From: Anaeramoeba flamelloides
Lineage: Eukaryota; Metamonada; Anaeramoebidae
Length of the DNA: 64,000 nucleotides
Reading direction: 5' to 3'
NCBI GenBank assembly: GCA_027625915.1
Contig: JANTQA010000057.1
Span: 1,426,001 to 1,490,000, forward strand
Below the pieces are notes generated by a model. It made no database searches and had not been told where the DNA came from. It saw only the letters and a program-made list of their open reading frames with translations. The translations under genes and the position numbers were made by a program. Below, one piece after another: positions 1 through 11,419 of this stretch. The first letter of the stretch is position 1. Each line of letters begins with the position of its first letter.

Positions 1-987
1 TAAATTGTATTTCAAAAATAAAAACAGTAAATTGTATGTTTTGCCAATAATAAAGTAGCCACCGAAGGTGAATTTTAAAAATATCAACTTTAGAATTAGT
101 GTAAATTACAATATTTTGTGTTTACCTTTAATTGATTTTTTTATATAGAATTTGTTGAGAATAAAATATTGTCGATATTATTTGATAAACTTGTAGTTTT
201 TTAAAAAAAAAATATTTTTTTACTTTGACCAAAAAAATTAAAATAATTTTTTTTAGTTAAGAATATGAATATTTGTTTTAAATTAAGAGACTAAAACTCT
301 TAGGATATGAAAAAAATATAAAATTTTATGAAATATTTGATTTTATATTACAATTATTTTTTTTTTTTTTCAAAATATTGAACTGAGTGAATCAAAATAA
401 CTTACAAATGAATATAAATATTATTTTTCTCTTGCAAAAATATTAAAAAAAAATATAAAAAATGATGCTATATTTTTCAGATCTACACCACTTAACATAT
501 TCGATATTGTTTACCAAATATTGTTGTATTTGGATAAGCTTTTCTTTTCTGGATAGAAAAAAATAAGCTAAAACTAATGAAATATTTTGCAAAATTTATT
601 AAAATAAAAATATAGAATGAAATGATTTAAAATGATGTTTTAAAGGGGTTTTTGAGAAATAAAAGTCAAATTAGAAAAGTGAAAATTTCAAGTTACTAAA
701 AATATCAGATCACTTTATCTAAAAAAAAAATGGTACAAAAAAATGGTTTCTTTTGGTTTCAAGATCCTATCAATCAACTTTTTGAAATTAAAAAAAATAT
801 TAAGTTTTCGAATTAAAAATTTTAGCTTTCTGTGAAGAAAATAATGACAATGAAAGTAGGTAATCATATAATAGGAGTTGGAAAAATTCAGTTTCGTTTT
901 TACTTTTTTTTTAAATAATTGAAATGACAGAATTTGTACAAAAAATATTAGATCATTTTTTATTATTGTATTTGAATTTTTATTACG
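1..987. other. AT-rich intergenic, possible R2 repeat remnant
   Basis: No gene is visible. The first 130 bases (a phrase giving 'acagtaaattgtat' and a following 'aaagta') resemble the end of the dispersed R2 repeat seen near 25040-25140, so a weak R2 remnant is possible. The rest is homopolymer-rich AT sequence. Confidence 0.3.
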
Positions 988-1300
988 TTGGATGTTGATA
1001 GGAAACAATTTCACTCTTTTAATAGCCTACCAGACATCAACTGTTTTGAAGATGAAGTTTCAATACCAGATGAAAGTTTGGAACAAGTCTTAAAACAAAC
1101 ACTAGATGAAGGTACAGATGTACCTGAAAAGGATAAATTTTCTAGTGAAGTGAATAGATACGATCTTCAAAAATCCAATTCAAACTTGAAAATATCAGAA
1201 GAGGGAAAAAAGTTTTTTGTTTTGGGTTTAGTGTTTTTTAATAGTTTTTTCCCTCGAAAAACAACAATTGCTATTGCTTTTTTTAAAAAAAAAAAGGATC
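988..1300 (+). pseudogene. Coding-like remnant, unknown protein
   Basis: About 80 codons from position 1001 read as an acidic, compositionally normal protein (for example SLPDINCFEDEV and EGTDVPEKDKFSSEV) before dissolving into low-complexity sequence after about 1215. There is no ATG at the front: a stop lies just upstream in frame. The stretch could begin at a splice acceptor (TGATAG, ending at 1000). No good donor follows. I do not recognise the family. It may be one orphan exon, a decayed host gene, or a leftover of a transposon protein. The base composition is clearly less AT-rich than its flanks, which is why it is listed. Confidence 0.3.
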
Positions 1301-4149
1301 TGAATATATTTTTTTTTGAAGCTTTCAGCTTCACAAATAAATATATTCGATATTTTTTTTTAAAAAAATCAATAACTGCTGATATAAAAACCCCTTTTCT
1401 TCTTATTTTGTATATTACTGGATATTGACTATTAAAATTAGAAATTTTAATTTTTTTTTTTGTTCGATTTTAACGTGGGGTATTAATTTTAAATAATATT
1501 TTTTCTCAACATTTAGAGAATTGTGTGGTTTTAAGAATAAAGTTTTAATAACTAATGATAATATTAATAGAGTTATTAATAATTGAAATATTGAACAAAC
1601 ATTATTAAAAATAATTTAGATCATTAAATTTTTTCTTATTTTTTAAAAAAAATAAAAAAGAAATTTTAAAAAATTACCCAACCCAATATAGAAGAAATAA
1701 TTTGCATTAACCATGTCCAAAGATTTCGACGATAACTTTTAATATATAAAAAAAAGATAGTTTTAGTATTGAAATACAACCAAAAAAATTGACCAATTAG
1801 AGATTAATTACAAACAATCTATAAACTTTTTTTTAATATTTTAATATGATTCAATTGGGAGAAGTCTGATTAATGTGTCAGAAGGATTGTTTCAAAATAA
1901 TTGGTAAAAAAAAAAGTTATTTTTTTTACTAAATATGTTAAATTAAATACTGAGATGTGGATTTTAGTTGTAAATTCTAATTTTTTATTATTTTTTAAGT
2001 TATTCTATTCTCAAATTCATTATTTTTTTGATTTTCGACTTTTTAGTCATGGGTTAGGGAATTTTTAAATAAATTTGAAAAATAATATTTTCATTTTTCG
2101 GACTTTTCGTTCTTGTGATAAGTAAATTTATAGGTTCAGGTAAATCAAAAAATTGAAATAGAATAAATTTTATTTGAAAATATATTTTCAATAAATATAA
2201 TTTATTGAGAAATTTGAAAATGGATGAAACCAAACAATAACTGAAGAATATCTTTAAAATCTGAAATATAATTTTCGAAAAAATCATAATAATTCGAGAC
2301 TTAAATTACATTTTTCCAAATTGTCTATTTAAATGCTTTAACGATCTTTAAACTTTAAATTTTGATTTGTATTAATTTATAAGATATTTATTTATAATTA
2401 TTGTTTGTTAAAGTTTCAAATTATAATTTATAAAAAATTTAGTGAAAATTATTAAGTAAAAAAATATTAAAAGAATCTAAAATTGTAATATAAACAGAAA
2501 ATTATGAATATAATGAAAAATATTCTCAAATAATTATTCTTATTGAAAAACAACAAGTATCTGGTAATCATTAATCATATTTTAAAACAAAAATAATTTA
2601 TTACTTTATTTTTTTAGCGTTTGACTTTTTTTAATATGTTAGATAACATAATAAATATTTAATATCTATTTCATATTTGATTTAATTACATTATTTAAAC
2701 TAAAATATGAATTATGAAATATTTGCCATCAAAATCAATTCATTTGTTTTTTTTGATAATATAATAATCCATTTCAAACAGTTTCCTTAGATTTGAGAAT
2801 GAATTTTACAGATTTTTTTATTTTTTATTTTATATTTCTTTAAATAAATCGAACATTTCAAAGATCTTCATAAAGGAATAATTCTATGTTTTGAAAATAA
2901 AAAAAAACTAAATATTTTTAAAAAAATAAATCTTTCAGAAAAGTATTACTATTTGTAAAGTTGTATATTAGATATTAACTTTAAAATGAAAGCGAAGTAA
3001 GATTTAAATATATTTTTTACTGAATAAATAATTTGAATTTTTATGAAGTATTAAATCTTTTAAATCGGTTTCTTTCATCTTTTTTTTTTGTTGTATTTTA
3101 TGGTAAATACCTTAGACACTTTATGTGAGTTTAGTTTTAATTATATTTTGGACTTTATTCTGAAAAAAATCGGTGTAATATTTCTTATCTCAGATTTTTA
3201 ATGCTTTGTTCAAAAAAAAACAGTCAAAAATTTCCAAGTCTTTTTGGCAAGTCGATATTCTTTGCATTAACCAAGATCTTTTTCAGTATCCTGAAAATGA
3301 AATTTCCAAATACAATAGTTTCTACTTTTAAGGCACAAACTTTCAACAAAAATGAAGGAACAATAAAAATCTCAAATTAAGGTGCAAAATTCAAATTCTA
3401 GTCGAATAATTGGAAAAAAAAAATTGCAAATTTTGTTTCTTAATTTGGGATTTTTTTTAGCTTCATTTAATAATTGTTTTTAATTGATAGATTTATAATA
3501 TTTAATCAAATCTATCAATCAGAGCAATTATTTGGTTTATGTAAATTTCAACATTTTTCTGTCAAATTTGGAGTATATTTACCACTTTTAATAAATATTT
3601 TCAATTGATCAAAAAATAGATTTTCGTAAAGTTTTTGAAATTTGAGTAATTGATTTGAACAAAAGTATCTCACAATTTCATGGCTTCAAAACAAGTTTAA
3701 AATATTCAGAACATTTTGAGTAAAGAGGATTTGTTTTTGGGTTTCTCCCTTCTTTATACTGTAAAAATCCAATTCACATAATTAAAATTTAATCTCAAAG
3801 TCCAAGAAGCAAGATTAATTAAGTGTCTAAAAATATCATTTCTAATTGATTTTCTCAAGATATTTGGTTTTTTTTGGCTCATAATTAATTCATAATATTT
3901 GGAACCTGAAGTAAAAATTTTCTTTTTTTAAATGGAAAATAACAGTACTACATTTTGTTCATAATTAATTTGGAAATTTGACACAACCAAATTTCTTCAA
4001 ATTATTTTTTTGTGTAACTTTCCCAACAACACATTTTTTGAAGTTTGATCGTTCTGTGTTTTCAACGTTGACAACTAAAACAATCGACAGAGATTGGAAG
4101 TTTTCATTTTTTCATTTTTTGTTTTTCTTATTATTTATTAATTCTAAAC
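1301..4149. other. Intergenic AT-rich sequence
   Basis: No supported gene. The open frames here are short and made of Phe, Leu, Ile, Lys and Asn codons, as random AT-rich DNA gives. It contains one truncated M1 palindromic element (listed separately) and a small hairpin at about 3484-3522 whose arms contain ATTGATAGATTT and its complement. Confidence 0.5.
3316..3475. repeat. M1 MITE, truncated copy
   Basis: The left half carries the family signature (ctacttttaaggcacaaac, then aaaaatctcaaattaagg). The second half is its imperfect reverse complement, ending around 3470 without the terminal GGAACTGACTG. Compared with the complete copies near 35.9, 41.8 and 48.4 kb it has lost its right end and part of the left terminus. 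Confidence 0.65.
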
Positions 4150-7100
4150 ATGAATTTACGAAAATCAATCTTTTTTTTTCTTTTAATCTCTGCAGGTAAA
4201 TTTTCTTTTAGTTTTTATTTTTGATTTATCTTAAATTTTTTGTTTATTTCCTTTTCTCAAAAAAAAAAAAAATAAAAAAAAAAACAAAAAAAAAAAAAAA
4301 AAGTTTTTTGTATGGAATGTGCACAAAAATATGCAGAAGAATCACACATCAACACAAGTATTGGTGACGATCAAGAAAACCCAAGTGTTATTATGTTAGA
4401 CAATTTTGATACTTATTTTACATGGACGAGCGAAGAAGGTATATTTTTCATTTTCTTCTGTGATTTTTTTTTTTCTTTTCAATTTGTTCTTCTTTTGGAT
4501 CCAAAAACTTACCCAAAATAATGACACGATTTTTTTTGAATCGAAATAGAGAAAAGAGTTCTTCTACGTTATTTTACGAATGGAACAGAGTCAGCCCAAA
4601 CGAACGAAATAACAGTCAACACAGGAAGCGAGACTGGTGAAAATAGGAAAAACAGATTTGCTCTGATCCCATCTGATTCCTCAGTAGCTGTGGTCTTTGA
4701 ATCGAACGATCTCAACGACGGCTCCAGTTACGGTATCTTTTGCAGGGTCTTTGACAAGGATGGAGACGCCTTGGGCACTGAATTCCAAGTCAATTCGATC
4801 ACAACGAACGTACAAAAGAATCCAGACGTCTGTGTCACAACAGACGACAACGATCGCTTAGTTTTTGTTTATGTAAGTGTCATGGGTACAGAATTTAATA
4901 ACATTTATTTCTCAATCTTTGATCAGGATGGCACCAGAAAAATCACTGAAGACGCAGTGGTCAACAACGATGATACGGAAAAAATACGTTTAAACCCAAA
5001 AGTGATCGCACTCAAAAGTGTAACAAGAGTTGCTGTTGTTTGGGAAGAGGATACCAATCTTTATGGTAGAATGCTAGATTACTCAGGAAATACTTTAACA
5101 GAACCTTTTATTCTAAGCTCTGTAACTGCTAATACCCAACAAAATGTAAACCTTGTTGCTCTTAATGCCAACGGAGATTGGATGGCAGTATGGCAAAGTG
5201 AAGATCAAGACGGTGATGAGGGGTATGGTATCTTTGGCCAGAAATTTGATTATAAGGGGGAGAAAATTGGAGATGAAATTCATATAAATACTTACACAGA
5301 TAATGATCAAACATATCCAGATATAGCAGTTTTAAATAATGAAAAACAATCAATCGTAGTTGTTTGGCAAAGTTATGCACAATGTATGTTTCAGAATTTT
5401 TTCTTGTTTTTTCTTTTTCGTAATTTTTTATTATTTTTCCTTTTGATCTTTTATCTCTTTTTTCCCTTTTTGTCACCTTTGTCACCTTTGTCACCCTTTT
5501 CCCCTTTTTTCCCCTTTTGTCCCCTTTGCCCCTTTTTTCCCTTTTTTCCTTTTTTTCCCTTTTTTCTGTTATCATCACTTCCACTTTTCTCTGTTGATTT
5601 TGATATTCAAATATTTATAATTTTATTCCATAATAAAGAAATTTATCAAAATTAAAAAAAAAAAAATCTTTTAAAAGTACCACTAAACTCTTTAAAAAAT
5701 AATTTAGAAAGGATCTTCAAAATAATTAAAAGATTTGGATTGGATCCACATAATAAAAAAACTAAATATTAAAAATGAATCTACATAATTAAAAAAAACG
5801 AAATATAAACTCTTTTTCAAATAAAAAGGTACAGAAAATTTCAAGAATTTATCATATTTGAATCAAATTAATTGTAGTATCATTCTAAAATATAAGAAAC
5901 GCTTTAAAATATAAAAAAGCACTCAACCGAATATTTAAAAATCATTAAAACAAAACAGTAAAAATTAAAATTAAATAATTTAAAAATTGATGTTCCCTTT
6001 TATTTGAAATGAGAAATCTTGTTTTGTAAATCCTAAGGAAAAAAAAATTATAAAATCAATCAAAACCTTTGAACAAGGTGAATTGGGAAAAAGTTCTTTA
6101 CAAATTATTGATAATTTTTTACACATCAAACTTTTGTTCTTGAAAGTCTCATTTTCAATATAAATCCACAATTCGTCTGGGTATTTTGTTGGAATGTTTT
6201 TTCTTTATTTCTCTTTTCTTTGTTCCATGCATCAATCCAATAATGGTCTTTCTTAATTCCTATTTCTAGCTCATTCGAAATCAAACTTAAACTGTTTCCA
6301 TTTATACACAGGTAGATTATTTCCAAATTGGTTTCTTCTTATCTTGTTTTTTTCATTTTCCAACTGTTCAATATCCAAAAATAAAAAAAGCAAAAAATGA
6401 AATAATGAATAATTAAAATGAAAATCACCAATAAGTAATTATCTTATTAACAATCAAATTCGATGGTATTGACGATTTGAGAGGTGTGCCCTTTTGTTTG
6501 AAAAATAGTTTATTTATTTGTGAATTGTTCTAGGTTTTTTTGAGTTTTCTATTTATTTGGAAAATCAATAGATTTTACAAATAAAATAGAAAACCACAAA
6601 AAAACCTAGAACACTTAACAGAAAAAACAGAAAACCTCAAGAAAAGCGCCGTTAGGTTTTTTTTAATTTAAGAAATAAACCGAAATTTTATTAAATTTTC
6701 TGTTTATGTCAAAAATTAAAAAAAACACCATTAGCTTTTCCGGAATTAAAAAGAATAGAGTAAAATCAAAGATTTTACACAATTCTTTTGAATTCTGGAA
6801 AAGATAGGCACTTGACTGCACTCTGCGGACACTTTTGTTAGGTTTTCCAGAATTTTAAAGAATCGAGTAAAATCAAAGATATACTCAATTCTTTTGAATT
6901 CTGGAAAACCTAGGACACCGCAATAATTATCACAAGAAATATTTTTTCTCTATTCCAGTTTTATTAGGTGAGTACAGAATTTTCAAAACTATTAGTTATT
7001 ATCTATCAAAGTAAAAATATCTCCAAGTTGAATTAAACTAAAATTCATCATCCTTCCGTTTATTTGTAATTTTTTACCCGAAAAAACAGATTTTTTTTTC

Positions 7101-7549
7101 TCTACTAGAGACTTTTAAAAAGGGCAGTACTACTGACAACAATAAATACAATAGTCTCAAGAATTTGCAGTTCTGGAATTTTGATTATATTATAAATATA
7201 CTTTATTATTAACAAGAGAAGGTTAATGGAAGTAGAAGTTTTGTCTAACTTGTTTTTTTTAAATTTTTTTTTTTTCATACTAGTGTTGTGTACTTTTGTT
7301 TAACAAACTGTAATTTTGTTCAAATCATAAGTGAAGTTTATGGAATAAATTAAAAAAAAGATCATATAACATGAATAATATAAACGAAAATTCAAAAATT
7401 ATTGTTTATTTTTAAGTTTTATCCTTAAATGTTTTATGCATTTTCACCACTATAAAAGGAAAGTTATAATTATTAATAATTTTTATTTTTCATTTTCTCT
7501 TCTTTCTTATTTTGTTTCTATTTTTCCTTTTTTTTTAATTTCTTTTTAA

Positions 7550-7583
<34 letters not shown>

Positions 7584-8167
7584 AAATAATAGCTGAACTT
7601 GATTGGATTATTTATCTTCAAATGTTTGATTCTAACAATGAAAAACTTGGAAGTGAATTAAGAATGTATACTGGGGATGCAGAAAATGTACAAATGGCAG
7701 GAATTTCGGGAAATGAAAATAGATTTATAATCACATATGAATCGTTTAATGATGAAGACGATTCACAATTGGGGATTTTTGCACAACAATATTATCTCCA
7801 CTCTGGACCAACAGCTTTAAAAAAATTTACACAGCAAAGAGCAACACATGGTACATTTTTTGAATATACATTCGAAGACGATTATTTTAGTGGAATCAAC
7901 CTTGAATATACAGCCAAACAAAAAGATGGATCAAATTTGCCATCATGGTTAAGTTTTGATGGATCAGAAAGAAAATTTTCTGGAGACCCACCAGAAGAGA
8001 ATGATTTTGTTTACGTAAATATAATTGCTACAGATTCTTGCCAAGGAAAATCAGTATCAGAGAATATTGACATTGAAATTAGAAAGGCAGATCAAACATC
8101 AGCTGCTGTCTTTTCAATACCAAGTATCTTTTCAATAATCTTTTTCATAATTATATTTTGGATTTAA
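4150..8167 (+). CDS. Surface protein: propeller-like repeats plus CADG domain
   Basis: Four exons: 4150-4195, 4304-4438, 4550-5383 and 7593-8167. All junctions are GT-AG in phase 1 and together give 529 residues. It starts with a clear signal peptide (MNLRKSIFFFLLISAVFC, about residues 1-18). Residues about 60-430 hold six or so degenerate repeats of the form F-D-x-D/K-G-x-x-x-G-x-E-x-x-x-N-T followed by a strand with V-V-W-x-S; the clearest unit contains YGIFGQKFDYKGEKIGDEI. This pattern is typical of large bacterial secreted and adhesin-like proteins and probably folds as a beta-propeller. Residues about 422-505 match a dystroglycan-type cadherin-like (He_PIG/CADG) domain, with LPSWLSFDGSERKFSG as its hallmark. 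The last 22 residues are hydrophobic, so it is either a type I membrane protein or GPI-anchored. Likely role: cell-surface adhesion or recognition (inference). Bacterial origin by transfer followed by intron gain is plausible but unproven. Confidence 0.88.
5804..6513 (-). mobile_element. R5 Tc1/mariner-like element with decayed transposase N-terminus
   Basis: About 710 bp, closely similar to the copy at 42597-43308 but in opposite orientation. The ends are imperfect inverted repeats (TATAAACTCTTTTT on one side, ATAAACTATTTTT on the other) next to TA-rich flanks. Inside, on the minus strand, lies a 66-codon frame (about 6326-6126) with a helix-turn-helix look (CINGNSLSLISNELEIG) and then, in another frame, a second similar unit (KYPDELWIYIENETFKNKS). 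Paired helix-turn-helix units of this kind begin Tc1/mariner/IS630 transposases. There is no room for a DDE catalytic domain, so the element is non-autonomous. Confidence 0.75.
6527..6913. repeat. Four consecutive palindromes
   Basis: Palindromes at about 6527-6613, 6651-6734, 6731-6806 and 6838-6913. The arms begin or end with related words: GTTCTAGGTTTTTTTG/CAAAAAAACCTAGAAC, GTTAGGTTTTTTTTAATT, TTAGCTTTTCCGGAATT/AATTCTGGAAAAG, and TTAGGTTTTCCAGAATT/AATTCTGGAAAACCTA. The third and fourth also share a core (GAGTAAAATCAAAGAT). They look like miniature foldback elements that inserted side by side or multiplied locally. Related cores occur at about 40118-40150 and 40300-40450. Confidence 0.75.
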
Positions 8168-8446
8168 TTTTCACCTAATTTGATTTATTTTTTTATTGTT
8201 TTTTAACTCCATATTCTTCTTCTTCTTCTTCTTCTTTTATAATATTAACTTGGTTCTTTTTCTCTTTTTTATTTTTTTCTTTTGATTCTATTATTATTTT
8301 TCCATTTTCCTTTATCTATTTAAAAAAATTTATTTTTTTTTTATGCTAACAATAAAATTACACTATTAACCGAGTATCCAAAATAATTTTATTTTATTTT
8401 TTAATATTTTACTAATACAGATAAATACAAGAATTCATGGAATTTT

Positions 8447-8690
8447 TTATAGTAGATATTGATCATTTTTTATGGTCCTGTCCTTCCTGTGAAAAAGATA
8501 GATAAATATTTTATAACAAACAAAAAGAATTAAATCTTAATGAAATAATTTTAAATCAAACTGTGATAGTTCAGGACTATTTTCATTATTCAATAATCGT
8601 GAAATCTATGATTTTACTCTAAAATTTCTGAAAGAAAATTTAAGTAAAAGGACCGAGAGTGTAAATTACACTTCTTCCTCAATAAAAAAA
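8447..8690 (-). repeat. B repeat, copy 1
   Basis: The reverse complement of this segment matches 40868-41095 over nearly its full length. Shared words are AGTGTAATTTACACTC/AGTGTAAATTACACTC near one end, TTCACGATTATT and TTTGTTATAAAATATT in the middle and a conserved CATAAAAAATNATCAATA near the other end. It shows no coding capacity. Confidence 0.7.
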
Positions 8691-8984
8691 AAAAGAATTC
8701 CTGGAATTTTGGGTTATTACAAAATGAAAAAAAAAAATGAAACAATGTTACTTTTGAAATTGCTTGTGTTTTATTTTTGATACTTTTTATCTTTTTCCAA
8801 ATTTCTTTTTTTTTTCCTCTTTTAACCTTTTTTTTTTTTATTATTATTGCTTGAAGGGGTAAAGGTAAAAATAATAAAAAATCATTAAAAGAATTGATAA
8901 TCTTGTTCTTCTTATATTTTTATTAAACTGTCTTGATCTGATTCGATCTTAAACAATTTTTAACTGTAACAGAACTGAACATAA

Positions 8985-9345
8985 CAAATGTCATCTAAAA
9001 CGATTTGAAACAGTGTGAAGCAAATTGAATTAATCTTTGAATCCCATTTGTTGAGTACGGCTTGTATTAGGTTATGATTTTCTTCCGGTATCTTGTAGAG
9101 GGATTTTGTGAAAACAAGATTTGGGAAACTTATATAAAGAAAAAAAATATATAAAAATCAAACAAATAAAACCAAAATAAAATTTCATAAAGAAAATTTT
9201 GATTCTACAAAATCTTATTCTTAAAAAACCAGAACTTTAAAGCTGTAACCCTATCTATCAAGTACAAATATAAAACTTAATAAAGTAATCTATTTCATTT
9301 GATCTATACTTGTTCAAATATTTAGATTACTTTATTAAAGCAAAT
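8985..9345 (-). repeat. F3 repeat, degraded copy
   Basis: The reverse complement matches 41160-41530. Diagnostic shared words are GAAAACAAGATTTGGGAAACTT, its following A-rich run, and the block around aaaacttaataaagtaa with ttgttcaaatattt. The outer end forms a hairpin (ttaataaagtaatct and agattactttattaa, 9273-9340). Confidence 0.65.
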
Positions 9346-9594
9346 TGTGGCTGTGATCCATGAAAATTCAACATATAAGGAAACATCCACTAACCCATAC
9401 ATAGTTTGGGGTTACAAAAAAAACCTTTGGATCAAATTTTTGTTTTTTTTTTGTTATTTTTTTTTCTTTTTTTTAATTATGTTTTCGGGGAACTTGGATT
9501 ATTTTTTTTATAATTTGGTTTTAATTGGCCAAAAAAAGTTCAATTTCACAATATCTTTTTTGGTTCCAAGGTTCTATCTTGTGGGTATGTGCGT

Positions 9595-9608
9595 GGGGGG
9601 GGGGGGGG
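9595..9608 (+). repeat. Run of 14 G
   Basis: An uninterrupted G14 tract (GTGCGTGGGG..., then CAAAG) in a genome where runs of A and T dominate. A C10 tract occurs at about 41585-41594. It may be a local expansion or an assembly or sequencing artefact. Confidence 0.8.
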
Positions 9609-11419
9609 CAAAGTAATGATAAATGACTTGGGAATTAATAAAAAAATTATACATAATTGGATTTGTACGGCAACTTATTTACTGAAAACTTATAAGATAA
9701 CAATCATTTACAGGGGTTTTGTTTATGTTTATTGAAAACAAATGAGAAATTGAGCACATATTAAAAAACAACAATTTAGATAATCAAGGAACATGCAAAA
9801 ATTTTTTTGTTGTTTTTGATTGAAAATAATATAATATATCGTTCTCTGAAGTTAATCTATTTCTTCTATTAATTTATTCTACTTTTTTTTTTATATAAGA
9901 TTACAATTTAAAAACTCGGTTAAACTTTTCTCCCAAACTCAAATATAAAAAACTGTTGAAAAGCTTTGGAAAATTTAAATTAATTATACAATATTTAAAA
10001 CATATCAAATTTAAAACAACAAATTAATATTAAAAAAATTGGTTATTCTCATTTTCAAAATATATGTATCTAATAAAGATATTTAATTAAAAAATATCTC
10101 ATTTTTCAAGAATGATCATAAATTATTGTTAACCTTATCAAAAAATAATAATCTAAAAATCTCATTGGAAATTGAGATGACTCTATATAGGTTGCAGATT
10201 AAATATTATAATTCTAGAAATTTTTCTAAAGTATCAATCAAGATAAATCCAAATAAAAAAATCAAATAAAAAATATGAAATGCAATAAATAAAAATTACA
10301 TTTCTTATTCATAAAATGTAGTTACAATGGTTCTTTTTATATTTCTTGTTGAAATTTCTTGAGTCGCCTCATCCTTTAGATTTATTTTGAATGCATAATC
10401 TCACTTTATCTCATCTTTAATATTCTCTCTTTTTTTTCTTCTTCTCTCTTCTTCTTTTCAGAAATGACATACATATACTTTGGCGCTTTTAAGGGAAAAT
10501 TATTTAAAAATTCCATTTCATTTTTTAGATTAAATTAATAACATGTTAAATAGTCAGTTATTTGTTATTTCTTTGTGATTAAAAAAGTTTAAAATGTTGT
10601 CAGAAATCAATAATGCCATTTTTTTTTATTTTGTTTAAAGTTGTTTTTGATTTTTTGTACAAGTTTTGCAATGATGATATATTTTGTATGTTAATAAAAT
10701 AATTGAACCTTAAATTGAACATGTGCATTGGTGTACTTTATTTTGAAAAATTATTTTTTTAAAAAAAATTGATAAAGGCTAAAAAAAAAAAATATTTAAA
10801 ATTTTTTTGGTACAATTTCCTTTTTGCTGTAGTGAAAAATCTTTTTTTTTTTAATTTTATTATTATAAGATAAAATAATTACAAAAATTTAAAATTCAAA
10901 CATTATCATACAATTAAATAAAATATTCAAAAGTTAAATATAAACAAACAATACTTCCACTCATGAATTGGTTAAATCAGAAAAATAACCTTTATATTTA
11001 AACAATTCTCAAAGAACCTTGAAACATGTTGAAAACAATAATAAAATCTAAAACCGGGCGTTATTAAACACACTGTTATTAAAATTGTTTATTATTCAAT
11101 TTTCTATTTTAATTAGAGATTATTTGAAACTATCAAATGATTTACTTGTTGTTTATTGTAAGCTGGTTTTTTTGATCCCTTAAGTATCGGCGGCAATTAT
11201 TGTCAATTTACCAAAATGTAATAGAGTAATTATTTTCCAGAGTGTGTTATTAAACTTGATAAGACAATTCATTTACAAACTTTAGAAAAATGAATTATTA
11301 TTTTTTCAAAGAGTTCAATTTTTTCCAATTAGTTCTTCAGTTGAAAAAGATCTTGAATCTTTTGGTTTGGTTTTTGAATCAATTGAATGAAAGAAAAATT
11401 TTCAAAATATTTTTTATTT

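Larger units (their letters stand above)
5384..7592 (+). other. Large intron 3 of the surface-protein gene, filled with mobile DNA
   Basis: At 2.2 kb this intron is some twenty times longer than the first two introns (108 and 111 nt). It begins GTATGT and ends in a T-rich tract and AATAG. Its content explains its size: a C/T-rich imperfect tandem stretch at about 5460-5580 (repeats of tttgtcacc and ttttccc), a complete R5 element at 5804-6513 and four successive palindromes at 6527-6913. It shows growth by insertion, not coding sequence. Confidence 0.85.

Noticed and set aside
5162-5584. Minus-strand frame rich in KREKREKR
   Set aside because: It is the complement of coding exon 3 and of the C/T-rich intron tract; a shadow.
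10440-10530. Excellent splice-acceptor-like tract (TTCTTCTTTTCAG) followed by ATG and 18 codons
   Set aside because: The frame closes at once and no donor or partner exon is visible.
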